64,000 nucleotides of DNA from Ophiosphaerella korrae (Eukaryota > Ascomycota > Dothideomycetes > Pleosporales > Phaeosphaeriaceae), in assembly GCA_028456385.1 (NCBI GenBank), contig JALNQF010000227.1, positions 1 to 64,000 on the forward strand. Direction: 5' to 3'. Every line of letters starts with the position of its first letter. The stretch's first letter is position 1. Below are positions 1 to 11,465 of the stretch, piece by piece. The position numbers and the translations under genes are program-made. The notes under the pieces were generated by a model. The model saw only the letters and a list, made by a program, of their open reading frames with translations, ran no database searches and had not been told where the DNA came from.

Positions 1-280
1 GATAGATAGATAGAATAGACTAATAGGATATTAAAGATATACCTAAGGATTTATAGTAATTAGAAGTAGAATAATTAAGTATTACTATTACTTATAGTAT
101 AATTAGTATATAATAATAAGTACTTAGAAGTAATAGGTAAAATACTATATTTTGTAAACTATAGGATATACTCTAATTTATTTAAGAAAATACTACTAGG
201 ACCTAAGATAGAGGTAGTATTAGTTAGAGTTAAAGATATACAAGAACTCTATAATAAAATAAGATAAAAACTAGAGAAAG
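1..280 (+). pseudogene. Element B integrase fragment (5' part, before insertion A)
   Basis: C-terminal half of a Ty3/gypsy integrase catalytic core, read in frame 1. The translation resembles the usual gypsy stretch that runs from the DGQTE-like motif (here DR*IE*TNR) through a pattern like 'LEQYLR.Y.N' and 'Q.VYNN' to 'NLFKK.L.GP' and 'ELYNKIR*KLEK'. All stops fall where Gln or Trp is expected, as RIP produces. The frame is cut at position 280 by element A. Bases 276-280 (GAAAG) are the target duplication, and the same frame resumes after A. The rest of B (gag, protease, RT, start of integrase) lies upstream of the window. Family identity is firm; the exact clade is not. Confidence 0.85.
276..280. 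repeat. Target-site duplication of A, left copy (GAAAG)
   Basis: GAAAG directly precedes the TGTAATAGG end of the left LTR. The identical pentamer follows the right LTR at 7288-7292. Deleting A plus one copy joins the two halves of B's integrase in the same reading frame. Confidence 0.92.
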
Positions 281-707
281 TGTAATAGGTTACTAGAGTT
301 AACTTCCTAATAACCTCTAGGGTTATTAGTAGATTAAGAAGTAATAACAAAAGCTTGTATTGTAATTAGTAATAACTATAAATAATAGTTAATTTGTGTA
401 TATAATGTTAAGTATTAGCGTTCTAGGTTAGAGATTAGATTACTAATACTATCCTAATAATACGTATCCTATTAACTATATACTTATACTAATCTATTTA
501 TATAATACTATAGATTACTACTAATCTATTTATACGTAACTATAGATTACTTTAATCTATTTATATATTATTAGAGATTACTACTACGTATCTTAGTTAT
601 AAGTAGTCTCCTAATTAAAGTTATTACTCTACTTATTTTATACTTTGTTAGTACCTAAGTTAAGACTAATTAGTTCTATCTTAATTTCTCTTATTATACC
701 TATAATA
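281..707 (-). repeat. Element A 3' LTR
   Basis: A 427-bp LTR in minus orientation. The plus strand begins TGTAATAGG and ends CCTATAATA; the undamaged family ends, seen at 60486-60493, are CCTATAACA. It pairs with 6862-7287. It holds three units of about 31 bp, each starting TAATCTATTTA, at 490-583. Confidence 0.92.
490..583. repeat. 31-32 bp minisatellite inside A left LTR
   Basis: Three tandem units beginning TAATCTATTTA at 490, 522 and 553. The right LTR has the equivalent array at 7071-7163. The E1, E2 and F LTRs carry palindromic TAATCTATAATCTATAGAT motifs at this place instead. Confidence 0.8.
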
Positions 708-721
708 CTATCTTTTCTTCT
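708..721 (-). other. Element A polypurine tract
   Basis: In element sense this reads AGAAGAAAAGATAG, directly before the 3' LTR. It is the expected primer site for plus-strand DNA synthesis. F (AGAAAAGGAGATAG) and E2 (AAAAGAGGGGATAG) have purine runs at the same place. Confidence 0.7.
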
Positions 722-1339
722 ATATAGGTTTTAGTTTATCTATCTTAGAGCTAAAGTTATTAACCTAGTTTCTTTATTAATATAGAGCTCTTTATCTTCT
801 TTTATACCTACTAAATCTACTCTTTATTATCTTTAATTAGTAGATTATATATTACGTTATAGTATTACTATATTTCTATATTCTTATTATAAATCTTTAA
901 ATCCTCTTATAGAGTATATTTCTTTAAAATATAGTAAGGCCTATAAAGTATATATTTATACTAATACTTATATATCTAATAATCTTTCTAGTATATCTCT
1001 TATAGAGTATAGGTTAATAATACTTATTTATAATAAGGAGAGCTATTAACTATACTTAAGATAAACTATCTAAATAGATTACTAAGGCTAAAAAAGAATA
1101 TAATTAGATTCTAAGTATATAAGTAGAAAATTATACTTATCTAGTTTATCTTTATAAGATAAAAGCTTTAAATAATAAGAAGTTTATTATATAAGCTACT
1201 CTTATAAAGTCTAAGCTTAATTTTAAAGCTATAGTAGAGGCTACTTCTATTATATTAAGTATTCCTATTACTTCTCTATCTAGTAGTAGTAATATTAATT
1301 TTCTTAGTTCGCTATAAGGCGCTCTAGAGAGTTTTAATT

Positions 1340-4300
1340 TTAGAACTCTTTTAGTTTCTTAAAGTAATTAAAGTTATCTTCTAGTTTCTATATATCTTCC
1401 TATATTTACCCTTTCTTATCTATACCTATCTATTTTACTAAGTAGTAGTTTCTACTATTATAGAACTAGTATTCTAGGATTTTCTTAACTTTCTATTCTT
1501 CTTATTCTCTATACGTATCTACTTTATATACTAGTAGTTCTACGTTTTATAGTACTATCTCTAGTAGTACTATATAGAAAGTTAGGTATATCTTTATCTT
1601 ATTTAGTAGCTTTAGTTTAAATATAACTAGCGTAATTTTCTTTTTAATTTTATATAGTCCTATCTTAATATAATCTAGTTTTAAACTTAGTTATTTCCTC
1701 TTAATATATTTTTATACTAACTATACTTTTTCTCTCTTTTTAAATTAGAGTCCTTCTATATACTTCTTGTTATAATACTTAGCTATTTAATTATATAGGA
1801 ATCCTACGTCTTATCTTAATTAATTATATATCTCCTTAAGTTTATTTATAAAGTTTTCTCTTCTTAGAGACTAGGATTCTTTAGACTTTAGTATTTAATA
1901 TATACTAGAGTTAAATCTATAGTTTATAAAAAAAAGTAATACTTTTATTACTATATTCTTTACGCTATTATATACTAACTATACTATAAGTAGTAGCTAT
2001 ACCTAATTATTCTAGTTGTAGTTAAGGTAACATCTTAAGTACTATTCTACTATCTAGTTTATACGTTCTAATTATCTATCTATCTATAGGTAATATACTA
2101 TTAATATTACGTAATTAATTCTTATTTATATAATTATTGTTCTCTATAGTTTTAATATAATCTTACGTCTCTATCTATAATAATCTTGTTTAGGAGTTTA
2201 TATTAACTAATTATAGTCTCTAGGATCTAGTATATAGTAACTTCTATCCTACTTTTTTCTTTATATAGCCTAAAGTATAAGTATTTTATAAGCTTATCTA
2301 CTATTATTAGAATTCTATTATACTTAATTCTTAATATTAAGTCTTTTAACTTAGGTAACTTTGTAATAAAGTCTATTATAATAACTCCTTATAGTTATTC
2401 TAGTACTTTAATTAGTTATAATATCTTATATAGTACGTATCTACTATACTTATTCTTCTAGTATTTTATATAATCTTGTAGTACTTCTATTACTAATTAT
2501 TTTACTTTTAGGATATAGTAGTCTTATAGTAATCTATTTAGGGTTTTATTAATTCTTTAGTATCTATATACTTATAATTTATAGAATTATTATATAAATT
2601 CTCTTTAGATCTTTTTTAGAATATATATCCTATTATAAGCTTATATAAATCCTTTTTAGATTTCTAGTTTTTTTATTTCTTTAAATACTTCTTATATTAT
2701 TTTCTAAATCTATTTATCTAGCTCGCTACTTTTTCTTTTAAGTATTATAGCTATTTTAAGTATATTTAAGACTAAATATCCTTCTTTATTCTTAACTAAA
2801 ACTATACTAGTAGTATTTACTTCTTCTTATAAGTCTAGTCTTCTACTAAGAAGTTCTATAAATTAGTTATTTTTCCCTTTTATATATATAATTTCTAAGT
2901 TAAATATTAATAAGAATTCCTACTATCTTATATAGCGTTATAATAAGTCTTTATTTATTATAAATCTTATAAGATTCTTATAGTCTATATAGATCTTTAT
3001 TTAGTACTTTACTCTTTATAAGTATACTCTTTATTACTTAAATACTTTATAGATTACTAGTATCTCTTTATTATAAATTAGGTAGTTAAGCTCTACTATC
3101 TTTATTTTCTTAGAGAAGTATTTAACTAAGTATTTTTATTTAGTCTTTAGGTCTTCTTATATTAGTACTATTCTATAGACTAAGTTAGATATATCTATTT
3201 TTACTATTACTAGTAGGTTTAGGTTATATATTCTAATAACTAGCTACTCTATAAACTTTCTTTTAATTTTATTAAATACCTTCTTATATTCCTTTATCTA
3301 TTTAAATAGCGTATCTTTTTTTATAAGTCTTATTATAGGTTCTATATCTTTAGACTATCTTACTATTAGTTTTCTATAGAAGTTTACTAACCTATAAAAT
3401 TATTATACCTCTTTTAGGTTTCTTAGTGTTAGCTATTTATTAATTAACTTAATCTTTTCTAGGTTAATCTTAATTTTTCTTAGTTTAATAATATATCTAA
3501 GGAAATCTATTTTTTTATATAGAATTTATATTTTCTTATTTTAAGAAATAGTTTATTTTTTACTAGCTTTTTTAGTACTTTATACACGTATTATATATAT
3601 TCTTCTTCTATTTTAGAGAATATAAGGATATTATCTAGGTATATAAATATAAATACGTCTAAGTACTCTCTTAGTACTATATTAATTCTTTCTTAAAATA
3701 CTACTAGTGCGTTTATTAATCTAAAGAGTATAACTAAGTATTTATATAGTCTATATTACGTTCTAAACGCTATTTTCTATTTATTACCTTCTTTAATTCT
3801 AATTTAGTAGTAGGCGTTTTAGATATCTAATTTTGTAAAGATCTTTACTTTCTATAGCTTATCTTATATTTTATTTATTTATAGTAAGGGATATTAGTTT
3901 TTACTTATAATTACGTTAGTCTTTCTAAAATCTACGTAGAGCCTTTTATTATTTATTCTTTTCTTATCTATAAATATAAGTTTATATACTACTAAGGATT
4001 TAGATTCTTATATTTATTTTTTCTTTATTATATTTTTAATAAATACTTGTTTAATTTTAGATTTTTCTTTAGTCTTTCTATAAACTAAGCTCTATCTTAT
4101 ATCTTTATCTTTTACTAGTTCTATTATTAAGTCCTATAACTAATGTTTTAGAAGATAGTCTTTAGGTTCTATAAGCTATTTTTCCTATTTCTTATATTCT
4201 TTAGTATATTTTCCTTTATAGGTATTTATATTAGCTTTTAATATACTTATCTTATAGTAGTTAATTTTTCCAATTCTCTAATTAATATATAAGTTAGTTA

Positions 4301-6850
4301 TCTATAACTATAGTATACCTAATATTATATCTTATTTGTTATTAATTGTTATTATATCTATAACTATATTTTTAATTGTTATTCCTTCTAATTCTAGTAT
4401 AAAAAGATCTATTTTAAACCTAATAAGTTCTTAGAATAGTTTTCCTTTAATTATACTTAGCTACTAAAGATACTTCTTTATTATATAACGTATTCCTTAT
4501 ATTTCTATAAACTTCTTTAATATAAAGTTTCTTGTAGCTCTACTATTAATTATTAATTATACTTTCTTTTTTTAGTTTATACCTATTTTTGTAATATATA
4601 GGCCTTCTATACTTTTTAGCTATTTTTACTTAGATAATTTTATAAATTATCTATCTTTTTAGAGCTATAGCCTTACTTTAAGCTTATATTCCTTATATTT
4701 TAGATATTTATTATATATATATTTATACTATAGTCCTCTTTAGACGTATTTTTTAGATAGTTTTAGTCTAGGCTTTACTACTAGGTATCCTTCTTCTATT
4801 ATTATCTCTTATCCTTAGATATCTTCTACTAGAATTACTTTTTTATAATTATATTCTTTTCTTTATATAAGCTATACGTAGTTACTTGCTTTAGGGTTTC
4901 TATATATAATGTAATTTTTATCTAGGTATAATATCTATAATACTTTAAAATATACTAGATATTTTAGGTCTTTTATTTTATTATCCCTTTCTTAGTATTT
5001 ATCTTTTCTAGGTATATCTATTATTAAGATATAGTATACTACTAGTACTCTTAGTATATAGGCTTTATTAATTTATTACGTCTTTTTTATAAGGAACTAC
5101 TATTCTCTTTATATAAGTATTCTTCTTACTATAACTATATATTACTTTATCTATTCTTAAAATAGTATAAACTTTATTTCTTTAGAGTTACGTTCTTTTT
5201 AGTCTTTATACGCTTCCTCTATACTTATAACTAGTAAGTATTTCTAAACAAACTTCTATTATTTATTTTATTTTTCTATATTTATTCTTATATAGCTATT
5301 ATAGCTATATATATCTAGCTAGGTATACTTTATACCTTTTATACTAACTTCTTTCTTACTTTTTTATAGTTTTTTAGAGGGAGCTATAGTAGTTTCTTTA
5401 TCTAGTACCTATTCTTTAGCCTAGATAAATAGAATCTAGGGTTCTTTTTCTTTTAAGTCTTCTATTAGTAAGTCTATTACTTACGCTATTTCTTCTAGCT
5501 ACGCTTTTATTCTTTCTTTTATTACTACTACTCTATTCTTTTATAAGAACTATCCTACTCTCTACTTACTAGAAAGATATATATAGTAGTTATATTTATA
5601 ATAAAAAGTCTAGTAGAGTATTATATATTATAATTCTTTACTTCTAGCTACTTTTTTCTAAGGTTTAGCCTATACTTTTAGTACTTCTTTTTTACTTTTA
5701 GTTATCTTTAACTAGGCTTCCTTATTATTTTTATAGTTTTTACTTCTATAATCTTTTATAAAGTGTTCTAGTTTCCTATATTTATAATATACTATATCTT
5801 TTTTCTTTTATAATTAGTAGTCTTTTACGTAGTAGCCTTTCTTACTATAGTTAAAGTATGTAAAGTCTTTATTCTTTTTCTTTTTCTTATCCTTATTAGC
5901 GTTAAGGATTATAGGGTCTCTAATATCTTAATTTCTAAGTTAGCTTCTATATTTGTTCTTCTTCTATTCTTAAAGATTATTATCTATTTATATTACTTAT
6001 TACTTTAGAGCTTCTAGTATCCTAGGTTTTTCTATATAAATTATTTTATATTAGATTTTTACGTTTAGTCCTTATTTAAATTGTAATATTAGAGCTAATT
6101 TATTCTATTCTATATTTTGTAATAGTTATTTAAACTATAATATATATTTAAGAATACTCTTACTTTATATAAGCCTTTTAAGCTTTTCTCTAGCCTACTA
6201 AGTAATATTAGTAACTTTAAATACTACTCTTATTTATTTAGTAAAGTATTTATAACTTCTAAAGATAGCTCTAGTTTTATCTTTCTATATTATTAGGGTA
6301 TATATTATATAGTCTATCTAGTAGGGTATATATTATATAGTCTATCTAGTAAGGTTTAAACTATCTTATTATATTTTCTTTAAGGTGTATTCTAATATAT
6401 ATATTACTTTCTTCTCTTCTATATTAAGGTATAGTACTTATATATCTATCTAGAGTTATACTAATACTATAAAGGGTCTTAGTTTTTCTCTTATTCTATT
6501 AAATTTCTTAAGTATAGGTATCTTAGGTAGTTTTTTTATCGCGCTTATCTCTAGTCTCTAGGTAATTAGTTTTATCTAGTTCTAACCTTTAATAATAGCT
6601 TTAATTTATACTTTATTTTACTTTAAATAGTTTTATAGTTCTTTATTCTACGTTTCTAATACGTTAATTACTATCTTTATATCTTCTTTCTCTAAGATTA
6701 AGTTATTTATATAGTTTCTAATTACTCTCTATATTATATTATCTAATTTATAACTACTTATAAGTACCTTAGCTACTTATTTAGTTAAACTTTCTACTAT
6801 TATATTAGCTAGACTATATACTACTTACGCTTTACTTCTCTTAATAACTA
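1340..6850 (-). pseudogene. Element A gag-pol, broken
   Basis: Remnant of a gag-pol polyprotein, read right to left. Gag lies at about 5750-6840, with a zinc-knuckle pair at about 5757-5867 in which the Cys codons now read Tyr. The protease motif is near 4535-4560. RT spans about 3150-4000, with 'VDFRK' near 3916-3945 and the catalytic YLDD reading YLDN at 3630-3644. The RNase H Asp motif 'YIDYKNL' is near 2950-3000. Integrase has its first Asp at 2371-2373 and a 'DRD' motif near 2163-2190; a chromodomain remnant is at about 1390-1570. The distance from the first knuckle Asp codon to the YLD tyrosine block is 2,223 nt, the same as in E1 and F. From there to the integrase Asp it is 1,271 nt against 1,272 elsewhere, so one base is lost. 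Dead by many stops plus frameshifts. Confidence 0.9.
6296..6351. repeat. 28-bp tandem duplication in A gag
   Basis: A 28-base unit starting GGGTATATATTATATAG occurs at 6296 and again at 6324. The matching sites in F (about 59576-59612), E1 and E2 carry a single copy. Because 28 is not a multiple of three, the duplication shifts the gag frame of A only. Confidence 0.88.
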
Positions 6851-6861
6851 AATTAGTAAGG

Positions 6862-7287
6862 TGTAATAAGTTACTAGAGTTAACTTTCTAATAACCTCTA
6901 GAGTTATTAGTAAATTAAGAAGTAATAATAAAAGCTTATATTGTAATTAGTAATAACTATAAATAATAGTTAATTTATATATATAATATTAAGTATTAGT
7001 GTTTTAGGTTAGAGATTAGATAACTAATTCTATTCTAATAATACGCATCCTATTAACTATATACTTATACTAATCTATTTATATATAACTATAGATTACT
7101 TTAATCTATTTATACGTTATTATAGATTACTTTAATCTATTTACACGTAATTATAGATTACTACTACGTATCCTAGTTATAAGTAGTCTCCTAATTAAAG
7201 TTATTACCTTACTTATCTTATACTTTGTTAGCACCTAAGTTAGAACTAATTAGTTCTATCTCGATTTCTTTTATTACGCCTATAATA
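6862..7287 (-). repeat. Element A 5' LTR
   Basis: A 426-bp LTR, partner of 281-707. The plus strand begins TGTAATAAG and ends CCTATAATA. It differs from the left copy by scattered transitions. It contains three 31-bp units starting at 7071, 7102 and 7133. Confidence 0.92.
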
Positions 7288-7292
7288 GAAAG
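7288..7292. repeat. Target-site duplication of A, right copy (GAAAG)
   Basis: Exact match of 276-280, directly after the right LTR of A. Confidence 0.92.
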
Positions 7293-7775
7293 CTTAGAAA
7301 TAAAGTATTTTATATATTAATTAAAAATAAAAAATAGTACCTTAGCTAAAAGAAGAGGATAAAGCGTATCTTTATATAAAGAATCTATAGATAAAGTAAC
7401 CTAGTAAAGGACTAGACTATATTAAGGTTAGACTATTTTTAGTTAAAGAAGATAATAAGCTAGTAATAAAAATACTAGAACTACCTAAAGATACTAAGGT
7501 ATACCCTAAGTTCTATATAAGCCTACTAGAACTAGCTAAGCTAAAAATACTAGTATAGCAATAATTCTAATATTAGAAGGAGGAGGACAATAAGTTTAAA
7601 GTTAAAAACCTATAAGGATATTAAGAAATAGGACGTAATACCTTCTAAAGTATATAGTTTCTCTAAAAGTAGCTAGTAAAATAGAAAGGCTACCTAGTAA
7701 GTAAAAATATATAAGAACTTAAAGCTAATCTATAGAATTATTAGTAGATACTTAAGAAAGTAAGAAATAAGTATA
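7288..7775 (+). pseudogene. Element B integrase C-terminus and chromodomain
   Basis: Continues the integrase frame cut at 280. First comes a GPY/F-like module (pattern 'PSKGLDYIKVR.FLV', then 'ELPKDTKVYPKFYISLLE', matching the family's 'HPVFHISLLEP'). A chromodomain-like stretch follows at about 7575-7760 ('FKVKNL*GY', 'LVK*KGY', 'SKNI*ELKANL'). Chromodomains at the integrase C-terminus mark chromoviruses and are thought to direct integration into heterochromatin. Stops sit at expected Gln/Trp positions. If A and one GAAAG are removed, the frame is continuous with 1-280. Confidence 0.85.
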
Positions 7776-8460
7776 ATATACTAGGATATATAAGATATAT
7801 AAAGCTATAGCTAGGATATAATAGATATATTAGTAGAAGAAAGTTTTATAATAAACTTAACTACGTAGAGCTTATAAAGTGCCCTTAGTTATAATAAATT
7901 TATCTAATAAGCTAATAGTAGACTAGATAGTAAGAGAAGAGATAATATTAATAGTAGTAGTAGAATAGTAAAGAACTTATACTAAAACCTTATTACTTTC
8001 TTACTCTAACTCTAACGCTAAGTATAAGGCCTTATAATAAGTACGCTCTTTAGAAGATTTTAATATTTTCTTATTACGTAGTAAATAGGTAATAATAATT
8101 GTAAAAAGTTTTTTATTATTATTAACTTTTTTATAGAACTTTTTATAAGTTTAATTAAGAGACTTTTAGGTTATACTAACGTAAAAACGCCTTATATAAG
8201 TATACTTAGTATACTTTAGAGTAGAATCTAGTATAATAAAATAAAGAATACTTAAAAGAAAATAATATAGATAAAGTGTTTTAGAAATATAGTTTATAGT
8301 AAAGATTTCTAATAAGAGATAAAGTTTATAAGACTATAAAGGAAGTAATATTATAGTAAGATAGTTTTTAACTAAAAGGTAGAGTAAACTACTTATAAGC
8401 TAGACCTAGCTAATAGAGGCCTAGGCTTAAGGATAGACCTAGCGTAAGAAAGGAAGATAG
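7776..8460 (+). other. Element B 3' untranslated stretch
   Basis: About 685 bases between the B chromodomain and its 3' LTR. I recognise no domain, no inverted repeat and no second element. A short AT-rich low-complexity patch lies near 8090-8150. It is best read as the 3' non-coding or degraded C-terminal part of B. Confidence 0.5.
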
Positions 8461-8889
8461 TATTATAATACTAAGTAGTAGGTAAGCTATTATATTATAC
8501 GTAATTAGGCTAGGTAATATAGCGTAGTAGAATATATAACTATTTAGTAGTAAATACTCTAGAGTAAACGCTCTAGAGTAAACGCTCTAGAATAAATACT
8601 TTAGAGTAAGTACTTAGGAATAAATACTAGATAGTAAGTATATAGGAATATTAATAGACCTTTATAGACTATTGTATTTAATCTTTTCTTTACTTCTTAT
8701 CTTAATAGAGTATTATAACTAATACTTTAATTAGATTCTTATCTATTTATTAATACTTATATACCTTATAATACTCTAATAAAAGCTAACTATTAATTAA
8801 GTTAAGTAACTAACTTATTTATTAACCTTACCCTTTTTATAGAAGCTTACTTACTTTTATTACTTTTACTTAGTTTTAAAGACTTAATA
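8461..8889 (+). repeat. Element B 3' LTR
   Basis: A 429-bp LTR beginning TATTATAATACTAAG (TG changed to TA) and ending CTTAATA. It matches the 5' LTR of H at 42920-43796. After removing H's 471-bp solo LTR with one 5-bp duplication, and the 28 bases by which the internal tandem array differs, both are 401 bp. B and H are therefore one family. The flank from 8890 is integrase-end sequence of C', which B entered. Confidence 0.85.
8551..8620. repeat. 14-bp tandem array in B LTR
   Basis: About five tandem copies of a 14-bp unit close to CGCTCTAGAGTAAA. The matching array in H (about 43011-43048) has two fewer units. Each unit contains the palindrome CTCTAGAG. Confidence 0.8.
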
Positions 8890-11023
8890 AATTTACTTAC
8901 TTAGTTTAGCTATTAGTTTCTAAGTAGTAAGTAGTTAAAAGCTTTTATATAATATAAAGGCGTTTATATATATAATACTAAAATTAGCTAATAAAAGTTA
9001 TCTTTTTATTAGATATAATATTTATTAAGACTTTATAAAGCTTAAAAATTAATATAAAATATTAAGTAGCTTCTATAAGTTTTAAAGACTTATAAAAGAA
9101 AAAATAATATCTTTTTATAAAGTAGTAGTAAATTACTAAAAAATATTTATAAATCTAGCTACTATTTTTACTAGCTAGTAAAGCTTAAATATAGTTTACT
9201 AAGATATTAGTCTAGTATATATAAAAAATTAAGATAAGTTAAAAGTAACTAAATTTAATATCTTATAAGCTCTTTATATAGTAGTAGATAAAGTATATAT
9301 TATAAAATTACTTAATAGCTTAAAGTATTTTAAGCTAATAATAGTACTTATATATTAAATATAGTATACTATAGAGTTCTTTATAGCTTACTAACTAATA
9401 TTTATAGTATGAATTAAAGATTTAGTAGTATAAATAAGTATTTAAAGAGATATATAGATATATTTTATTAACTTAGTAGTACTTTTCTTTTTTTACTCTA
9501 GTAAAGCTAATATTAGTATATAAAAAGTAGTATCTTACTTTATAAAAAGCTTTTAATAGTTTTTATTATCTACTATTTATAGTAATAAATATAGTATAAG
9601 CTACGTAGTTTTCTAAGTATACTAGATCTAGTAATTCTTCTATTAAGTGTAAGTTAATAATATATAGTAAAAGTTTAGGTCTAGTTTTTTATTATAAAGT
9701 AGTAGAAAATCTTCTAGTAAGTTTACTAATTTAAGTTTTATTTTTATAATATAGTAGAAGTAAGTATTTACTATAGTAGCATATTTTAGTATAAATCTAT
9801 CTAGCTTTTATAAGTTTATAAAGCTTAAAGTATAAATTATTATATTTAGTATAAGTTTTATACCTAAGACTAGAACTTAAAAGTTTAAAAAAATTTAGTT
9901 TACTTTTAATACTTATAGATTAGAATTATCTATAAAGTAATTTTATAGTTAGAAGCTTATAGTATCTATAACTTTATATATATTACTATATATATATTTA
10001 ATATAGATATTAAATTAAAATAAGAATAATAACTAGTAAGCTTAGTAATAATTAAGCTTTTTAGTTATTATAAAAGTTTTTAAACTATTATTAGTTTATT
10101 ATAGTATAGATTATATATAAACTACTTATAACCTCTAGCTTTTATTTTTTAAATACTTAGATTATAGCTATAAGTTCTAAGTTAGAAATATTATTATTAT
10201 ATTCTACTAGAGTATATTTTTTTAAAAAGAAGCTAACTAGCTATTAGATTTTATCTTAGTTTAGTTAGCTTATTACTCTATTTAAAGCCTACTCTAAAGT
10301 ATTAGTTTAAATATAGATTAGTTTTAAGAAGTTAAAGTAAAGTAAAATTATATTTAACTAAAAAGTAGCTTTTAGTTTATTAAAAGTATTTATATATTCT
10401 TACGTAATTATAAAAGGCTTATACTAAGTTTTTTAAAAAATTAGCTTATTTTTTTTATAAGATTAGTAATAACTTTTAACTTAATTAACTTAGTAAGTAG
10501 TAAAGTAAAGCTTAAGTAATCTTTAAAAAAGTACTAGAAGAATCTAGTAGAAGTTAGAATAGCTAGAACGTTTTTAGTAGTTTTTAGTATTTTTTACTCT
10601 TAAATAGCTTTAACTTTAAAAAAGTCTATTATAATTCTTTTATTAAAGATAATTATACTTAAAAACTTAACTAAAGTAGTATAAAGGCTAGAATTTTTAG
10701 AGTCTATCTAAATACCTTACTTTTTTAGTTATATAAGTACTTTATAAATATACTAGATATAGTCTATTTTATTATTAGAGTATACTAAGACGTTATTTAT
10801 ATATATAGTATAAAAGTTATCTAAATATTTTAGTAAAGATAAGTTAATAGTATACTAAAAAGTAGCTAGTATATTAGTAAAGCTAAAGAGTACTACCTTA
10901 TAAGTATATATACTAAAGTAAGTAATAAAAATAGTTAGCTATTTTAAATTTAATATAAAATATAAGTAGTAAAAAGTATATATTATATTAAATTTAGAGA
11001 AAATCTTTACTTTATTTAAGTAA
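8890..11023 (-). pseudogene. Element C' pol fragment (RT, RNase H, integrase)
   Basis: Minus-strand part of an old Ty3/gypsy element. RT occupies about 10500-11023, with the catalytic YIDD reading YINN near 10780-10810. RNase H follows at about 10100-10450 and integrase-like sequence runs down to about 8890. It is homologous to C+ in opposite orientation: the sequence at 11023 corresponds to about 42090 of C+. C+ was cut by H at 42919, so only C' shows the RNase H and integrase of this family in the window. More heavily eroded than A, E or F: CpA and TpG are almost gone and stops are dense. Interrupted on the left by B and on the right by the D/E complex. Confidence 0.75.
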
Positions 11024-11465
11024 TATAATAGGCTTACTTAGGGTTAACTTCTTAATAGCCTTTAGAGTATTAGTAGATTAAGAAGTAATAACAAAAGCTT
11101 ATATTATAATCTATAATAAGCTATAAATAATAGAAGATATTTTGTAATTATCTTAGTATTGTCGCTTGTAGTTAATAATTAAATTACTAATACTATCCTA
11201 ATAATACGTATTACTACTAACTATATACCTAGGCTTATTAGCTAGCTTTATACTTTATATTTACTAAGATTGTAAATTATAAATTTATTACGTATCTAGC
11301 TTTATACTTTATATTTACTAAGATTGTAAATTATAAATTTATTACGTATCTCTATTATAGTTAGTCTCCTAATCTAGTTTATTATCTTATAGATTATATA
11401 TATTGTTATTATCTATAGTAGGGCTAATTAGTTTAAATTAGTTTTCTCTTATTATAACTATAATA
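11024..11465 (-). repeat. Element D 3' LTR
   Basis: A 442-bp LTR with plus-strand start TATAATAGG and end ACTATAATA. Same subtype as 24453-24900, sharing the GGGTTAACTTC block near its plus-strand start. It contains a 54-bp tandem duplication. Confidence 0.85.
11242..11349. repeat. 54-bp tandem duplication in D LTR
   Basis: Two head-to-tail 54-base copies beginning CTAGCTTTATAC at 11242 and 11296, identical as far as I can read. The identity suggests the duplication is later than, or escaped, most of the point mutation. Confidence 0.9.

Larger units (their letters stand above)
281..7287 (-). mobile_element. Element A: complete RIP-mutated Ty3/gypsy chromovirus, 7,007 bp
   Basis: Complete LTR retrotransposon on the minus strand. 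It is bounded by two about 427-bp LTRs and by a perfect 5-bp target duplication GAAAG (276-280 and 7288-7292). In its own sense it runs 5' LTR, gag with two zinc knuckles, protease, reverse transcriptase, RNase H, integrase, chromodomain, polypurine tract, 3' LTR. It sits in the integrase frame of element B. The coding frame is full of TAG/TAA stops and also has two frame-breaking changes: a 28-bp tandem duplication in gag and a net 1-bp loss between RT and integrase. It belongs to the same superfamily as D, E1, E2, F and L. Confidence 0.93.

Noticed and set aside
490..583. CRISPR-like array of about 31-bp repeats
   Set aside because: Units abut without unique spacers, lie inside an LTR and recur in the partner LTR; the genome type is fungal.
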